DNA of 64,000 bases from Adenophora triphylla var. japonica (lineage: Eukaryota > Streptophyta > Magnoliopsida > Asterales > Campanulaceae): contig JAFEMH010000339.1 of the NCBI GenBank assembly GCA_022495995.1, forward strand, positions 682,001-746,000, read 5' to 3'. Under the pieces are notes generated by a model, which saw only the letters and a list, made by a program, of their open reading frames with translations, did not search any database and had not been told where the DNA came from. A program made the translations under genes and the position numbers. Positions 31,283-41,319 of this stretch are shown here, in pieces. Each line of letters starts with the position of its first letter. The stretch's first letter is position 1.

Positions 31283-31906
31283 GTATGGGCTCTGGAGTTC
31301 TTTCATGTCACGATGTGGCGGCAGCCGGCGGAGCACATCGGGGCATATCCGGCTATGCTCTCCTGGACCAAGCATGCTCGGGAGAAGATAGGTTCCAGGG
31401 GGCGCACGACCCTCAAGTACAAGGATTGCCTGCCTCTGATGAGAGCTGAGACGGATGAGGGGATGAGGTTCTACCCCTGGGGCCGCTTCGAGGTGGAGCA
31501 GCTGAAGGGTGCGGAGAGGTGGGCTGTGGAGCGGAGGATTTTGAGGGGTTTGAACTGTGACGCGTATTACTTGGGGGAGAGGGTGACGCGTCAACATGGC
31601 AAGGGTGCGCCTTTGATGACACCGATGGAGCCTCCTGCTGACATGATGCATCCGAGTGAGAGCTCGGAGACCTGGGGTGATTATCGAGGTGGCCAGCACT
31701 TCTCGAGGTTTGTGGCGAGCGAGGATTATTCACGATTTATCTTGAGGAGGCTGAGGACGCCTCAGGTGCTAGAGAGAGAGGGGGAGGAGGTTGTGCGGTA
31801 CCCTTGATCGGACTTTTCATATGTCCAGGATGGGGTTAGATTGAGAGTGCAGATCCCTATCCCTGAGCGGGTCCCACGAGCTTTCCGTCCTCGTCCGGAT
31901 ATGAAG
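31283..31906 (+). pseudogene. E1 P1 exon 3
   Basis: 208 codons from VWALEFFHVTMWRQPAEHIG to RPRPDMK, acceptor TTTCGCAG, donor AAG|GTACGG. A TGA at 31805-31807 interrupts it after VVRYP. Confidence 0.87.
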
Positions 31907-31979
31907 GTACGGCTTTTTACTACTTCTGTCTCCTTTTTTTTTCGCATCAACCATTTCTGACGCTTTTGTTTCCGTGCAG

Positions 31980-32467
31980 TTCCTGGCTGTGGTTGTGGAG
32001 AAGCTGACGAAGCAGGTGATTGGGGCCAAGAGGTTCCTTAGGAGGATGGTTACCTGTGGGGCTGCTCAGGGCAGAGCGAGACAGATACAGCCGGCGCCTG
32101 TAGAGCGGGAGACTTCCCCTATTCCTTCCGAGCATTCTACCGAGACTCCTCTTTCTCCTCTCATAGATCCTGGCATGGAGCTGCCTCCGGACCACGTCAT
32201 CCTCGGGGATTTGCATGGACAGGGACATGTTTGGCGCCACGGTGGATATCTTCGCATGGCCAGGGATCCGATGCGTTCACGTTCGGATATGATTTCTTTG
32301 CGGATCTCGGCTTGCCTTATCGTGGCGTGCCGGTTGATCCAGGCGAGCCTCTCTCTGGAGACGAGGATGACGATCCCGAGCCCGAGATATTCATGACTAC
32401 TGAGGAGGCGGGCCCGAGTCACAAGAGGGACCGGGGGAAAGCGCCAGCCACTGAGGATTCTGATTGA
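31980..32467 (+). pseudogene. E1 P1 exon 4
   Basis: Acceptor CCGTGCAG; starts FLAVVVEKLTKQVIGAKRF. The frame must change near 32235 to reach the C-terminus seen in E3 (SDAFTFGYDFFADLGLP, then an acidic GDEDDDPEPE and KAPATEDSD stop). Confidence 0.82.
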
Positions 32468-32679
32468 TGATTTTGGTTGATTCTGGGACTGTACTTATTT
32501 TGACAGATACAGTTTATTTTTTATGCACACTTTTTTTATATATATATATATATTTTTGGAATGTAATGATCTAGGATTACTGTTATCTACTTTTTTTATT
32601 ATGCATGTGTATGTTGCATGAGCCCGGTTTTTTGGCAAGGGTGTGTATGTTTGGTATATGAACTGTTTGGACAGGCTTT
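32468..32679 (+). other. E1 P1 3' flank and P1-P2 spacer, cut by E3
   Basis: AT-rich text with an AT microsatellite (about 32538-32555). The final 60 bp (GCAAGGGTGTGTATGTTTGG and onward) match E3's own P1-P2 spacer and break at GCTTT, the probable left TSD of E3. Confidence 0.8.
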
Positions 32680-34420
32680 TGTAAGTGCTCCAATTTGAGT
32701 TGTTAGTATTTTCGTTAGAAAATTAACGAAAGTTTTAACATTTCTAACAATTCCTAACATTTCTAACCAAGCAAGGGTAGATTAGGGATTGCCATTTCAA
32801 GATAAACCAAGAAAAAGAATCAAAAAAGCAAAAGAAATAGTCAAAAACCAAAAATAGAAGCTGCTGGAACAAAAACTGGCTGTCTAATTTGAATTTAAAA
32901 AAAAAAATTCCTTGTGTCCAAAGCCTGGAGCTGCATTAAATGAACAGTGCACGCTTCTGGTCTTGTCCGCGCGGATGAAAAAGGAAATTTCAGAGGGCTA
33001 TAAATTGAGGCCTTCAGTCACAGAAAAAAAAAAAAAGAACACATTTCACAACTGCACCTTGGCGAAAATAGGGAGAAAACAGTGAGAATTCTCTAGAATT
33101 GTCACCTTTTTCTCTAAATTATTTTCCCAAATCCCACTCACTCTCAAATTCAAACACTCACACATTCAAGCTTCATACACAAACACAAGGAAGATAGGTA
33201 TAACCTCCCTCTCCTTACCCTAAATCTCTCTCATCCATGCATGCATTTTCAAACTCCAAAATGTAGTTTGCTCATCTTCTTGCCCTAGATCCAAGAAGAT
33301 CACCATGGAAGTTCATCTCCATGGTTGATCTTCTACAAGGATCAACATTCTCTTCAAAGTGTTCTTACTTACTTGCAAATGCATTTTCAAAACCCTAAAA
33401 ACCATTTTCATACATCAAATCTTCATTTTCAAGGATAAAATCCCCCTTCCCAAGCAAATGAAATGCTTAAGTCCTAATGTACCCCAAGGATGGTTTGATA
33501 TAGTTGATTCACCACTAAAATGTCAAGGGATCACTAATCAAAACCTAGGGAAATGGGGACAAGCATGGATGCAAAACCCCCCTTAAAATCATGTTTTTCT
33601 TCTTAAGAAAGTTGCTGTCCAGTAGCAATTTTCTAAGACCTCTGTCCATGGTCTAATTTTTTTGGACACAGATAAACTTGGAATTTGGTATTGACTACAA
33701 AACACTTTTTGTAGCCAACATTCAGATATTTCCAGACATATTTTTATTTCATTTTTTGCGTTAGTAAAACTCCTCTTTTCAAATTTTCTTTTAAAGGTCA
33801 GTTCCTCAGTCTCTGGAAATCCAGATTTCACATCTGAGATTTCTAGAAGGTTTTGGTCCACCAAATCAACTCCAAATGGGAAAGTTCCTTTAAAGAAACC
33901 TTATTTAAGGTGTTTTGAACAACTTTCATTCTCGGACTTTCCCCAGATTCTGGAGTTTTGAAGCCCTTAAGTCCATTTCAAAGTCAAGTGTCCACTGCCT
34001 TTTTCATTCTGGCAGAAATGTTTTTCAACTTCAAAAAATCCTTTGAGTCTCAAAACTCAACCCAAAAATCATACCAAAAATCATGGGATCTGTCCAAAGT
34101 CTAATAAAGAAATCCCAATTTTTACTTTTCTCAGTTTCAATTTATCTTGGCCAAAGTAATACACACACACACACACACACACACACAAATGGTTTCTATG
34201 TTTGGAAGACTCGTTTTACGAGGCATTTCGGGTGAACACTAACGTTCTTCCCGGCGTGTAACGTGACCTCCGAACCCAAATCTCTCATTTCGGGCATTTT
34301 TCAAAGTTTTGGCCCTTAAAACAAAAATGGCGTGGCGACTCCGTTTTTCCGGTTTTATTTGGTTTTCAAAGAAACGAAAAATCGAATTTTTTCCGCGAAT
34401 TGGAATTCAACATCGTTACA
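32680..34420 (+). repeat. E3 5' LTR
   Basis: 1741 bp, TGTAAGTGCTCC...CATCGTTACA, same family as 8641-10337 in inverse orientation. A CA microsatellite is at about 34161-34188 and the primer-like TGGCGTGGCGACTCCG at 34328. No coding content. Confidence 0.92.
32966..33006 (+). promoter_or_regulatory. E3 LTR promoter: CCGNNCGG palindrome and TATA box
   Basis: TCCGCGCGGA (32966-32975) lies 23 bp upstream of CTATAAATTGAGG (32998 on). Confidence 0.78.
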
Positions 34421-34421
34421 G

Positions 34422-34440
34422 TGGCGACTCCGCTGGGGAC
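34422..34440 (+). promoter_or_regulatory. E3 primer binding site, tRNA-Arg type
   Basis: TGGCGACTCCGCTGGGGAC one base after the LTR, identical to that of E2. Confidence 0.87.
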
Positions 34441-35640
34441 AAAATAAGCTTTATAAAAAAAATGATATTTGGTATATCGGTGGAAACCATTAAACTTCCC
34501 GTTATCGTCTCCTAACACGAGTCGGGGATAAATTGTGGTTTAACAATCCCACGTACCGGTATCATTGTTTTCAAAAAAAATGAAAAGCTTTTGAGGGTCA
34601 AGCTTCCGTCCCGGCATTTGAAATCATTTGTGGTGTGTGTTGATTTTTCACATTTTCGTGTTGTTTTGGCCGCCTCAAAAAAGTCAAAATTTTGACTGTT
34701 GGACCCGTTGCCTCGGATTTTGAATTATGTGCTTATGTGTGCATTTACTTTCAAAAAAAAAGATTTTCAAAAAAAAAGATTTTCAAAAAAAAAGATTTTC
34801 AAAAAAAAAAAAGAAAATTTTCAAAAAAAAAAAAAATCATGCATCATACTTTTTAACACACATGAAAAATTTCTATTTTACTCAGAAAAAGAAGATAGAC
34901 TGCTTGCACACTACACGCACGTGACCTTACACTGCACACTACGTCCCTAACCCGGGGAAATCCCTGTCGCGGCCCGTTTGGTCTTATTACGCCTCTCGGT
35001 GCAAGCACGGGACTACCCAAACATCCCATGGATCCTCATGTCGACCATGCACTTGTCCGTGATACACTTTGTCCGAGACCCGGTTGGTTTTTAGTCTGGT
35101 CTGTGTCATGCCCTGTCTGTGTATAGACCTTTCCTTTCAAGCCTTAGTCGGCATACCAAGTCAATGTCTTTCGGGGACCCTAATCAGTCGAAGTTCTGCC
35201 GGTTTTCCGTCACGGACTTTGACCAGATATTGACTGGCGCCTTGACTTTGACTCTGACAGGCACAAATTATACACTGACTCCCAGCATGACACTGAGTCA
35301 TCAAGGATTGATGATTATTCCATGCCTAATTACGGCCTAATTGACGACAAGTCAAGACCAATCGTGGACATTTATCAGTCCAAATCATGCCGACTTTTTG
35401 TCGAGCCCTCAGACATGATCTTGACTTTGACGTCAGCTTTGTCCGTAATTTACATCGAATGCTCGTTAAGACTCGATTACCCGCCAGACTTTTAGGATCG
35501 TTTTTCTTTCGGTCGGTGGGACCCGCTTGCCCTATAGGACCCTCGCCCGGGGCTGTCCACCCTGGGAGGTCGAAATACAGGTGGAATACGAGGGGCTTAT
35601 AGACGTAGTGACGGGGCCCACTGATCCAGGATCCAGAGTA
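34441..35640 (+). other. E3 leader
   Basis: No gene supported. It contains four units of a 16-bp repeat (TTTCAAAAAAAAAGAT) at about 34751-34810. A block at 35508-35640 is nearly identical to E2 16200-16320: ACCCGCTTGCCCTATAGGAC, then CCGGGGCTGTCCACCCTGGG. Confidence 0.75.
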
Positions 35641-35672
35641 GTTTGCGAAAAAGAAGAGCAATCTTTTCCAAC
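35641..35672 (+). other. E3 pre-gag conserved hairpin
   Basis: GTTTGCGAAAAAGAAGA, loop GCAA, TCTTTTCCAAC. The inner AAGA/TCTT stem replaces AAGGG/CCCTT of E2. Confidence 0.7.
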
Positions 35673-35784
35673 CGATTAGGTTAATAAAACATGTTTTAAG
35701 TAAACAGGAACAAATAACTGCATGTTGCATGAGCCCAAGGCCCAAACACTTACCCTCTTTCAATCCCCAAATCTCTGAACCCTC

Positions 35785-36537
35785 GTGCCTTTTCCCCCCG
35801 CAGCTCCTCACAAAGGTTGGTTCCGGACACCGGGTCACCGTTTGATCAGTTGGGAAGAGTCAAGCGCATCATCAGCCTCGCCGTTCGTTCCGACTCCGGG
35901 TTTCAGAATGTCTGCATCAGCCGGTAATGATATGGACAATACTGCTCCGTCTTCCAAAATCCCTCAGACAGACCAGCATTGGATCCAGTTGGTAGAACAG
36001 ATGAGACTTCGACATGAGGCTCAAATTGACGACCTTCTGGGGGTCGTCGTAAGTCATGGTTTGACTATCAGTCTCAATTCCGATGGCACTTTTACCGCAA
36101 AGAAGGAAGAAGGTTCTCCTCCCATTCTTAATCACCCTGGGTATATCAAGATGCCACCACAAGATTCCTATGTTTCCACCGCCGGGACTCCTGCCCGTCG
36201 ACTTACAGGGCAACTGGCCCCCAAACAGCAATTCAAAGGGCCACCATTCCAACAGCAGTCAGGGACGAAACAGTTCGACATACCGTCAGTTGTCCCCTCT
36301 CAGAGTGATACCGATCCCACAAATATCAGCATGGGTAATGAAAGTTGGGAATCAGTGGAGGAAATATGGTCAGCCATCAAAGCTCTTGAGGAACGCCAGA
36401 ACAAACAGCAAGCCTGGATTGAAGAGGCCACACGCCATTTCGGGACATTAGCAATCTCCCAACTGACTGGGGCTCCCCTGAAGGACAAACATGTGCCTGT
36501 TCCCCCGGCTCTTAATACCTCTCATTACCCGGCATAA
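35785..36537 (+). CDS. E3 gag N-terminal protein (capsid missing)
   Basis: A 250-residue open frame. The region WIQLVEQMRLRHEAQIDDLL and ALEERQNKQQAWIEEATRH look helical, perhaps coiled-coil, like the Gag N-termini of E2 and E4. It stops at SHYPA and lacks the capsid (RRWN..LSEM) and zinc-knuckle motifs that E2 and E4 keep. Within the first 45 residues it is unclear which Met is used; MSASAGND at 35908 is an alternative. As it stands it could not form a normal Gag shell. Confidence 0.72.
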   Translation: MPFPPAAPHKGWFRTPGHRLISWEESSASSASPFVPTPGFRMSASAGNDMDNTAPSSKIPQTDQHWIQLVEQMRLRHEAQIDDLLGVVVSHGLTISLNSDGTFTAKKEEGSPPILNHPGYIKMPPQDSYVSTAGTPARRLTGQLAPKQQFKGPPFQQQSGTKQFDIPSVVPSQSDTDPTNISMGNESWESVEEIWSAIKALEERQNKQQAWIEEATRHFGTLAISQLTGAPLKDKHVPVPPALNTSHYPA

Positions 36538-37001
36538 TCCAACCATTCGCTTCTCGATGGGCCCAACGGCAGATCTCCCCGGACCAGTTCAACTCAAAGT
36601 CACTCCAGCACCGCTCAACCTGAGGTCCCAAATCCACCACCAGCCGTAGAACACATTTGGTGGGATATCTGTGACTGCCCCAACTGCCTTGAAAGGGACT
36701 ATCGGGACTGGATACACGAGGACCGTCCTCCTAAGAAAAAGAAAATTTCCTCCCAGCAAAAATTGAAAGAGAGGTTTGAGGCCGGTGATACCAGTGTGGG
36801 TACGCTCGGGGAGCCATCTGGGGGATTTGATTACTATGTACTCTACTCCAGCCAGTCTTCCCCAAAGCAAACAGGGGTAGAAAAGCCGAAAGGTCTTGCC
36901 AGCGATCGAATTGAGACCTTCGGACATCAGGATACTATAGATCTGGGTAATTCTACTGCCAATCAGAAGTCTAACCCCCGCGGGGTCAGCCAAGATTCAG
37001 T
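36538..37001 (+). pseudogene. E3 gag-protease linker, deleted/frameshifted
   Basis: Reading continues in changed frames: VEHIWWDICDCPNC, ERDYRDWIHEDRPPKKKK, then KERFEAGDTSVGTLGEPSGG (36766 on). Acidic and polar, with no capsid fold signature. The capsid-coding segment was probably lost at a junction near 36540. Confidence 0.6.
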
Positions 37002-38078
37002 TTGTCCAGCTCCCGAGTGCATACCGACAAAGAAAGACCAACGCCAGTTTGGCGCTCGCACTCAATCAACATGCTGACTGGGGATGGCAACCGCCACAAA
37101 CGACCTCAATATAACCCAGGTGCTTCAGCAAAGGCACTACCTCGCAAGAAAAAGGCACGAAGTGACTGGCTTGATGACTCTCTTCCTCCAGACAAGGACC
37201 AAATCTATGATCCCCGCCTATATGGTAGCATGATCACCTTCTGCGACGAAGATTTGCCAAGAAATGTCTCCAAACACAATGAAGCCTTGTACATCACTAT
37301 TCGGCTCAACACCGTATCACTCCCGGGGGTATTGGTGGACAATGGATCGGCCGCTAACGTCCTTCCCCTCAGCATGATGAGGGCCCTACGCATCAATGAA
37401 AGGCACATGATCCCATCTACAAGATCAATCAAGGCATATGATGGCACGTCTCGTCCCATCTTGGGGACGGTGGTTCTGGAACTCTGGTACGAAACCCAAA
37501 TGGTGCCAGCAAAATTCCATGTAATGGACATCCCATCCGAATTCACAGCTCTGTTGGGGCGCCCTTGGTTACACCACATGAAAGCCATAGCCTCCACTCT
37601 CCACCAATGTGTCAAGTTCATTAACCGGCAAGGGGACCTTGAAGTCATTAGGGGTGACAGTTTCCTCATAGGGAACGAAGCCGAGACCGTCGCCAAGCAT
37701 GCTCGTAGCCAGACACCGGGGCTACCTCCTCCGAATCGACCAAGGGACTATCGAGACAAGTCTCATCAGAATCCCCCAGAATCCGATAATGCCAACTATG
37801 TCTACGAACTCAAGCGGGCAGACCCTGAAGCAGTTCGATTTATCAAGTTCAATTGCTATTTCCAACATTTGGAGGCAGAATGGAAAGAAACACTGAATAC
37901 CGCCATGATACGAGCACACAAGCCTCCAGTCTCCAATCAGAGATTCGTCAGCGTTCTTCAAACCCGTTCTCTGGCCTCGCCAAGCAAAGAGATTTTCATG
38001 ATAAAAGTCGACAAGTACCGGCAGACTCGAATGTATGAACATCGTATGGGACGTCCTCCTCGAAGAACTACCCGCTAA
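37002..38078 (+). CDS. E3 aspartic protease region
   Basis: A 358-residue open frame. The retropepsin signature is LPGVLVDNGSAANVLPLSMM (active-site DNGSA, coded near 37336-37350) with ALLGRPWLHHMKA downstream. The N-terminal 60 residues are linker. It ends 44 nt into the overlapping next frame (38035), so RT would need a frameshift to be expressed from the same RNA, or the overlap is a mutation. The protease cleaves Gag-Pol. Confidence 0.88.
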   Translation: MSSSRVHTDKERPTPVWRSHSINMLTGDGNRHKRPQYNPGASAKALPRKKKARSDWLDDSLPPDKDQIYDPRLYGSMITFCDEDLPRNVSKHNEALYITIRLNTVSLPGVLVDNGSAANVLPLSMMRALRINERHMIPSTRSIKAYDGTSRPILGTVVLELWYETQMVPAKFHVMDIPSEFTALLGRPWLHHMKAIASTLHQCVKFINRQGDLEVIRGDSFLIGNEAETVAKHARSQTPGLPPPNRPRDYRDKSHQNPPESDNANYVYELKRADPEAVRFIKFNCYFQHLEAEWKETLNTAMIRAHKPPVSNQRFVSVLQTRSLASPSKEIFMIKVDKYRQTRMYEHRMGRPPRRTTR

Positions 38079-41000
38079 GCCTTTCCGCTCGAGCATGGGG
38101 CATGAGATTTTTCCAGCAGCACACCGAGACTCAATGCGTCCTTACATCTGGATTGAGCGGTCAGATTGCGATGAGTTGGAATTCTCCAGAATTGAGGATG
38201 CGGCAGATTCGCAAGAAGATCCCTACCTTCATATGCTCAATTTTCAGGCGCCGGACACAATTGATCCTGGTTCAGATGAAGAGATGATAGCAGTGACTGA
38301 GGAAGGAGAACAGAAACAAGATAACCCCCGAGTCATGAGGTCACTGACAGCAATGCCGCTAAAGAATTGGGAAACTCTCTCAGGCCCGTCCGCGACCAAA
38401 GAAGAAATGATCACCAAGCTTGGATTGGTCCCCCGTCCCTTTGTGTCAACCTTTGTAAAGTCCTCCGAGTCTCTCATTGTTGAGTTCGAGTCTTCCGAGT
38501 TGTCCGATGGCCTCACACCTGAAGACTACGAAATTGTAGCCAATACTGTATTCCCTTTTATTCTCAATGAAATGACGAACCTTTCTGAGTATCCCTTGAT
38601 TGCCACTTTAACTAATGATAAATTAACTAATGACTTAAAAACAGTTAATGATGATTCACTAGATAAAGAAGCAGACACATTAAATGAACAATATATCAAA
38701 GAAATCTTTAAGCAGGTTGTTCGGAAAGAGGAAAATCGAGCCCAAGCTGCCGAAGAGATTTTGACGAGTGTGAATGCAGGAGCTGCGGAAGAGCCTAAAG
38801 AGACGCAGATTGGTAGTTTCTTCGAAGGGACTGAAAGGGACGCTCTGATTGAGCTTCTAAGAGAATTTGTGGATGTGTTTGCATGGTCCTATAAAGATAT
38901 GCCAGGCCTCGATCCTTCCATAGTTGAGCACCGAATACCGCTCGACCCAGAAGTCAAGCCAGTGAAGCAGAAGCTAAGAAGAATTAAGCCCGAATGGTCC
39001 CTACAAGTGAAGGAGGAGATAGAGAAGATGCTCAGGGCAGGGTTCATCAGGGTCATTGAATATCCTACATGGCTTTCCAACATAGTAACGGTGACCAAGG
39101 CCAACGGAAAGATCCGGTGCTGCGTAGATTTCAGAGATTTGAACAAAGCCAGTCCAAAAGATGATTTCCCCCTGTCAAACATCGACATCTTGGTGGATTC
39201 CACAGCCAACCATGAGGTTAAGTCCTTCGTCGATGGTTTTGCCGGTTACAACCAAATCAAAATGGCGGAAGAAGATCAAGCCAAAACGGCCTTCACGACC
39301 CCTTGGGGCACATACTGCTACACGGTTATGCCATTCGGGCTAAAGAATGCTGGGGCTACGTACCAGAGGGCAGCTACAGCTTTGTTCCATGACATGATCC
39401 ACAAAGAAATTGAGGTCTATGTGGACGACATGATAATACACTCCAGAGGATCAGGTGGCCAGCACTTTGTTGATTTGAGAAAATTCTTCGGCCGCCTCCG
39501 AGACCACAGCATGAGACTGAATCCAGCCAAATGCACCTTCGGTGTAAGACGAGGCAAGGTGCTAGGATATATGGTGACAGAACGGGGAATTGAAGTAGAC
39601 CCTCAGAAAATCAAGGCGATAGTTGAAATGAAGCCACCCCGGACACTGACGGAAGTGAAATCCTTCATGGGAAGACTGCAATACATAAGCCGCTTTGTAA
39701 ATCAGCTGACCTCGATCTGCGAGCCGATCTTCAAGTTGATGAAGAAAAATGCCTACACAAAATGGACTCCAGAATGCCAGCTCTCTTTTGAACAGATCAA
39801 GGCGTACCTCGTGAATCCCCCGATTCTTTGCCCACCACATCAGCAAAAGCCGCTATTGCTATATCTAACTGTCACGGATACAGCAATTGGGGCTATGCTA
39901 GCTCAAGAGAAGAAAGATTCCAAGGTCGAAAATGCCATCTATTTCGTGAGCAGAAAGCTTCAGGGAAGTGAACTCAATTACTCTGCTTGTGAAAAGACTT
40001 GCGCAGGTTTGGTCTGGGTAGTGGGAAAGCTGAAACACTATATGCAGTCTCACCCGATACATCTCGTCTCAAAGATAGACCCCATCAAATATCTGTTCGA
40101 CAAGCCTTCCATCTCTATGAGGTTGGTAAAATGGTCATTCTTTTTGGCTGAATACGACATCACTTATGTTTCAAGGAAATCCGTAAAAGGACGCATAATG
40201 GCAGAACATTTGGCCGATTTCCCAAGTGATGAGTCCCGAGGACCTGAACCTCAATTTCCCGATGATGGAATCTTTGCTCTAGAAGGAGAAAATCGCTGGC
40301 AACTCTTCTTCGACGGGGCATCAAACAAAAGGGGGAACGAAATAGGAATGCTTCTGGTCGATCCTACTGACGAACACACCCCCATAGCAGTAAGATTGAA
40401 CTTCGAGGTCACCAACAACGCTGCTGAATATGAAGCTTGCATAGCTGGGTTGGAGGCCGCCCTTGAAAGAAATATCAATGAGTTGGAAGTATACGGTGAC
40501 TCTGCCCTCATCATCAATCAAGTCTCCAATAAGTGGAAGACCGTGGACCCAGGACTACAGAAATATCACACTTACATGGAAGAGCTAGTAACTCAATTCA
40601 AGGAAATCAGCTTTCATTACTTGCCCAGAGATCGCAACAGATTCGCAGATGCTCTGGCAACACTAGCCTCCCTCGTTGAAATACCCGAAGGAAAGTCTGT
40701 CAAACCATTCAGAGTCGGGAGAAGAGAAAACCCCGCTTATCGCTTTGAAATCGAAGCGGAGGCCGAACCGGCCAGTGATCCCTGGTACACTCAGATCTAT
40801 CAGTACCTGAAGAATGGCGAAGCCTCCTTCAAAAATGAAGATGGGGTATATAAAGAAGGAATCAAAGCGAAAAGCCTCTCAGCCCTGAAGCGACTCGCCT
40901 CCCATTATGTTCTTTTGGGAAACATGTTGTACAAGAAGCGTTATCAAGGCCCCCTCCTGCGATGTATCGGAAAACAAGAGGCTACCGAACTCATGAAAGA

Positions 41001-41319
41001 AATACATGGTGGTACCTGCGGCCCCCACATGAATGCTCGAGCCCTGATGCAAATCATACTAAGAATGGGATACTTCTGGATCTCCATGGAAACTGACTGT
41101 ATCCAGTTCGTCAGAAGCTGCGACAAATGCCAGCGGTACTCAAATCTGAATCATTTGCCTCCTCATGAGTTATACTGCATGACGACCCCTTGGCCTTTCG
41201 TCACTTGGGGAATTGATGTCATAGGCAAAATCACACCACCATATGCAGATACGGGTTGCCAGCCGAAATCATCTCCGAATGGGTTGAAGCCAAGTCCTAC
41301 AAAGTCCTCAACTCAATAA
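38035..41319 (+). CDS. E3 pol: RT, RNase H, archaeal-type RNase H, integrase zinc domain
   Basis: An open frame of 1094 residues. An acidic linker spans about 1-300. The Ty3 RT runs from about 305 (KPVKQKLRRIKPEW) with FVDGFAGYNQIKMAEED and YVDD at 462-465. The Ty3 RNase H/connection is at about 600-740 (LTVTDTAIGAMLAQ). The archaeal-type RNase H is at about 755-890 with Asp in FFDGA (760), Glu in NNAAEYEA, and Asp in YGDSA and FADAL, all four present. The integrase HHCC domain is at about 991-1031. The frame ends wrongly at 1060 on because a 38-bp patch replaced the first catalytic segment of integrase. RT and both RNase H domains look competent. Confidence 0.93.
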   Translation: MNIVWDVLLEELPAKPFRSSMGHEIFPAAHRDSMRPYIWIERSDCDELEFSRIEDAADSQEDPYLHMLNFQAPDTIDPGSDEEMIAVTEEGEQKQDNPRVMRSLTAMPLKNWETLSGPSATKEEMITKLGLVPRPFVSTFVKSSESLIVEFESSELSDGLTPEDYEIVANTVFPFILNEMTNLSEYPLIATLTNDKLTNDLKTVNDDSLDKEADTLNEQYIKEIFKQVVRKEENRAQAAEEILTSVNAGAAEEPKETQIGSFFEGTERDALIELLREFVDVFAWSYKDMPGLDPSIVEHRIPLDPEVKPVKQKLRRIKPEWSLQVKEEIEKMLRAGFIRVIEYPTWLSNIVTVTKANGKIRCCVDFRDLNKASPKDDFPLSNIDILVDSTANHEVKSFVDGFAGYNQIKMAEEDQAKTAFTTPWGTYCYTVMPFGLKNAGATYQRAATALFHDMIHKEIEVYVDDMIIHSRGSGGQHFVDLRKFFGRLRDHSMRLNPAKCTFGVRRGKVLGYMVTERGIEVDPQKIKAIVEMKPPRTLTEVKSFMGRLQYISRFVNQLTSICEPIFKLMKKNAYTKWTPECQLSFEQIKAYLVNPPILCPPHQQKPLLLYLTVTDTAIGAMLAQEKKDSKVENAIYFVSRKLQGSELNYSACEKTCAGLVWVVGKLKHYMQSHPIHLVSKIDPIKYLFDKPSISMRLVKWSFFLAEYDITYVSRKSVKGRIMAEHLADFPSDESRGPEPQFPDDGIFALEGENRWQLFFDGASNKRGNEIGMLLVDPTDEHTPIAVRLNFEVTNNAAEYEACIAGLEAALERNINELEVYGDSALIINQVSNKWKTVDPGLQKYHTYMEELVTQFKEISFHYLPRDRNRFADALATLASLVEIPEGKSVKPFRVGRRENPAYRFEIEAEAEPASDPWYTQIYQYLKNGEASFKNEDGVYKEGIKAKSLSALKRLASHYVLLGNMLYKKRYQGPLLRCIGKQEATELMKEIHGGTCGPHMNARALMQIILRMGYFWISMETDCIQFVRSCDKCQRYSNLNHLPPHELYCMTTPWPFVTWGIDVIGKITPPYADTGCQPKSSPNGLKPSPTKSSTQ
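41241..41278 (+). repeat. 38-bp patch copied from downstream integrase sequence
   Basis: These 38 bases are an exact copy of 41349-41386. They replace the roughly 55 bp that in E2 encode NGHEFVLVAIDYFTK, including the first catalytic Asp. The frame is shifted and integrase is dead. Confidence 0.85.

Larger units (their letters stand above)
11846..32467 (+). pseudogene. E1 P1: four-exon plant-mobile-domain gene, split by E2
   Basis: A PMD-type protein (PF10536-like, by motif) encoded antisense to E1. Exons are 11846-12013, 12692-13122 joined to 30924-31200, 31283-31906 and 31980-32467, with GT-AG introns all in phase 0. Removing E2 and one TSD copy restores a 708-nt exon 2 in frame. The PMD core lies in exon 2: HWWDVTHTFHFFWGEATVTP then AAITGLSFKG. 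The C-terminus is acidic. Damage beyond the E2 insertion: a TGA at 31805-31807 in exon 3 (E3 has sense there) and a frame change near 32235 in exon 4. PMD proteins are related to MAIN/MAIL1, nuclear factors linked to silencing. The role in the element is unknown. Confidence 0.85.
8641..32679 (-). mobile_element. E1: Tat/Ogre-like Ty3 element, visible 3' part, hosting E2 and E3
   Basis: The minus-orientation element is represented by its 3' LTR (8641-10337), purine tract, 3' repeat region and the plus-strand gene P1. It is interrupted by E2 at 13123-30918. E3 begins at 32680 within the P1-P2 spacer: the spacer text up to 32679 matches E3's own P1-P2 spacer (59215-59285, other strand) and then stops abruptly at the E3 LTR. 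E1's P2, pol, gag and 5' LTR must lie to the right, outside the window. E1 and E3 belong to the same LTR family. Confidence 0.85.

Noticed and set aside
31166..32422. Minus-strand ORFs opposite E1 P1 exons 3 and 4 (and plus-strand ORFs opposite E2/E3 P1 and P2, such as 57757-58458 and 60247-60996)
   Set aside because: Shadows of the real P1/P2 frames; they cross introns, lack splice logic and are not conserved between copies.
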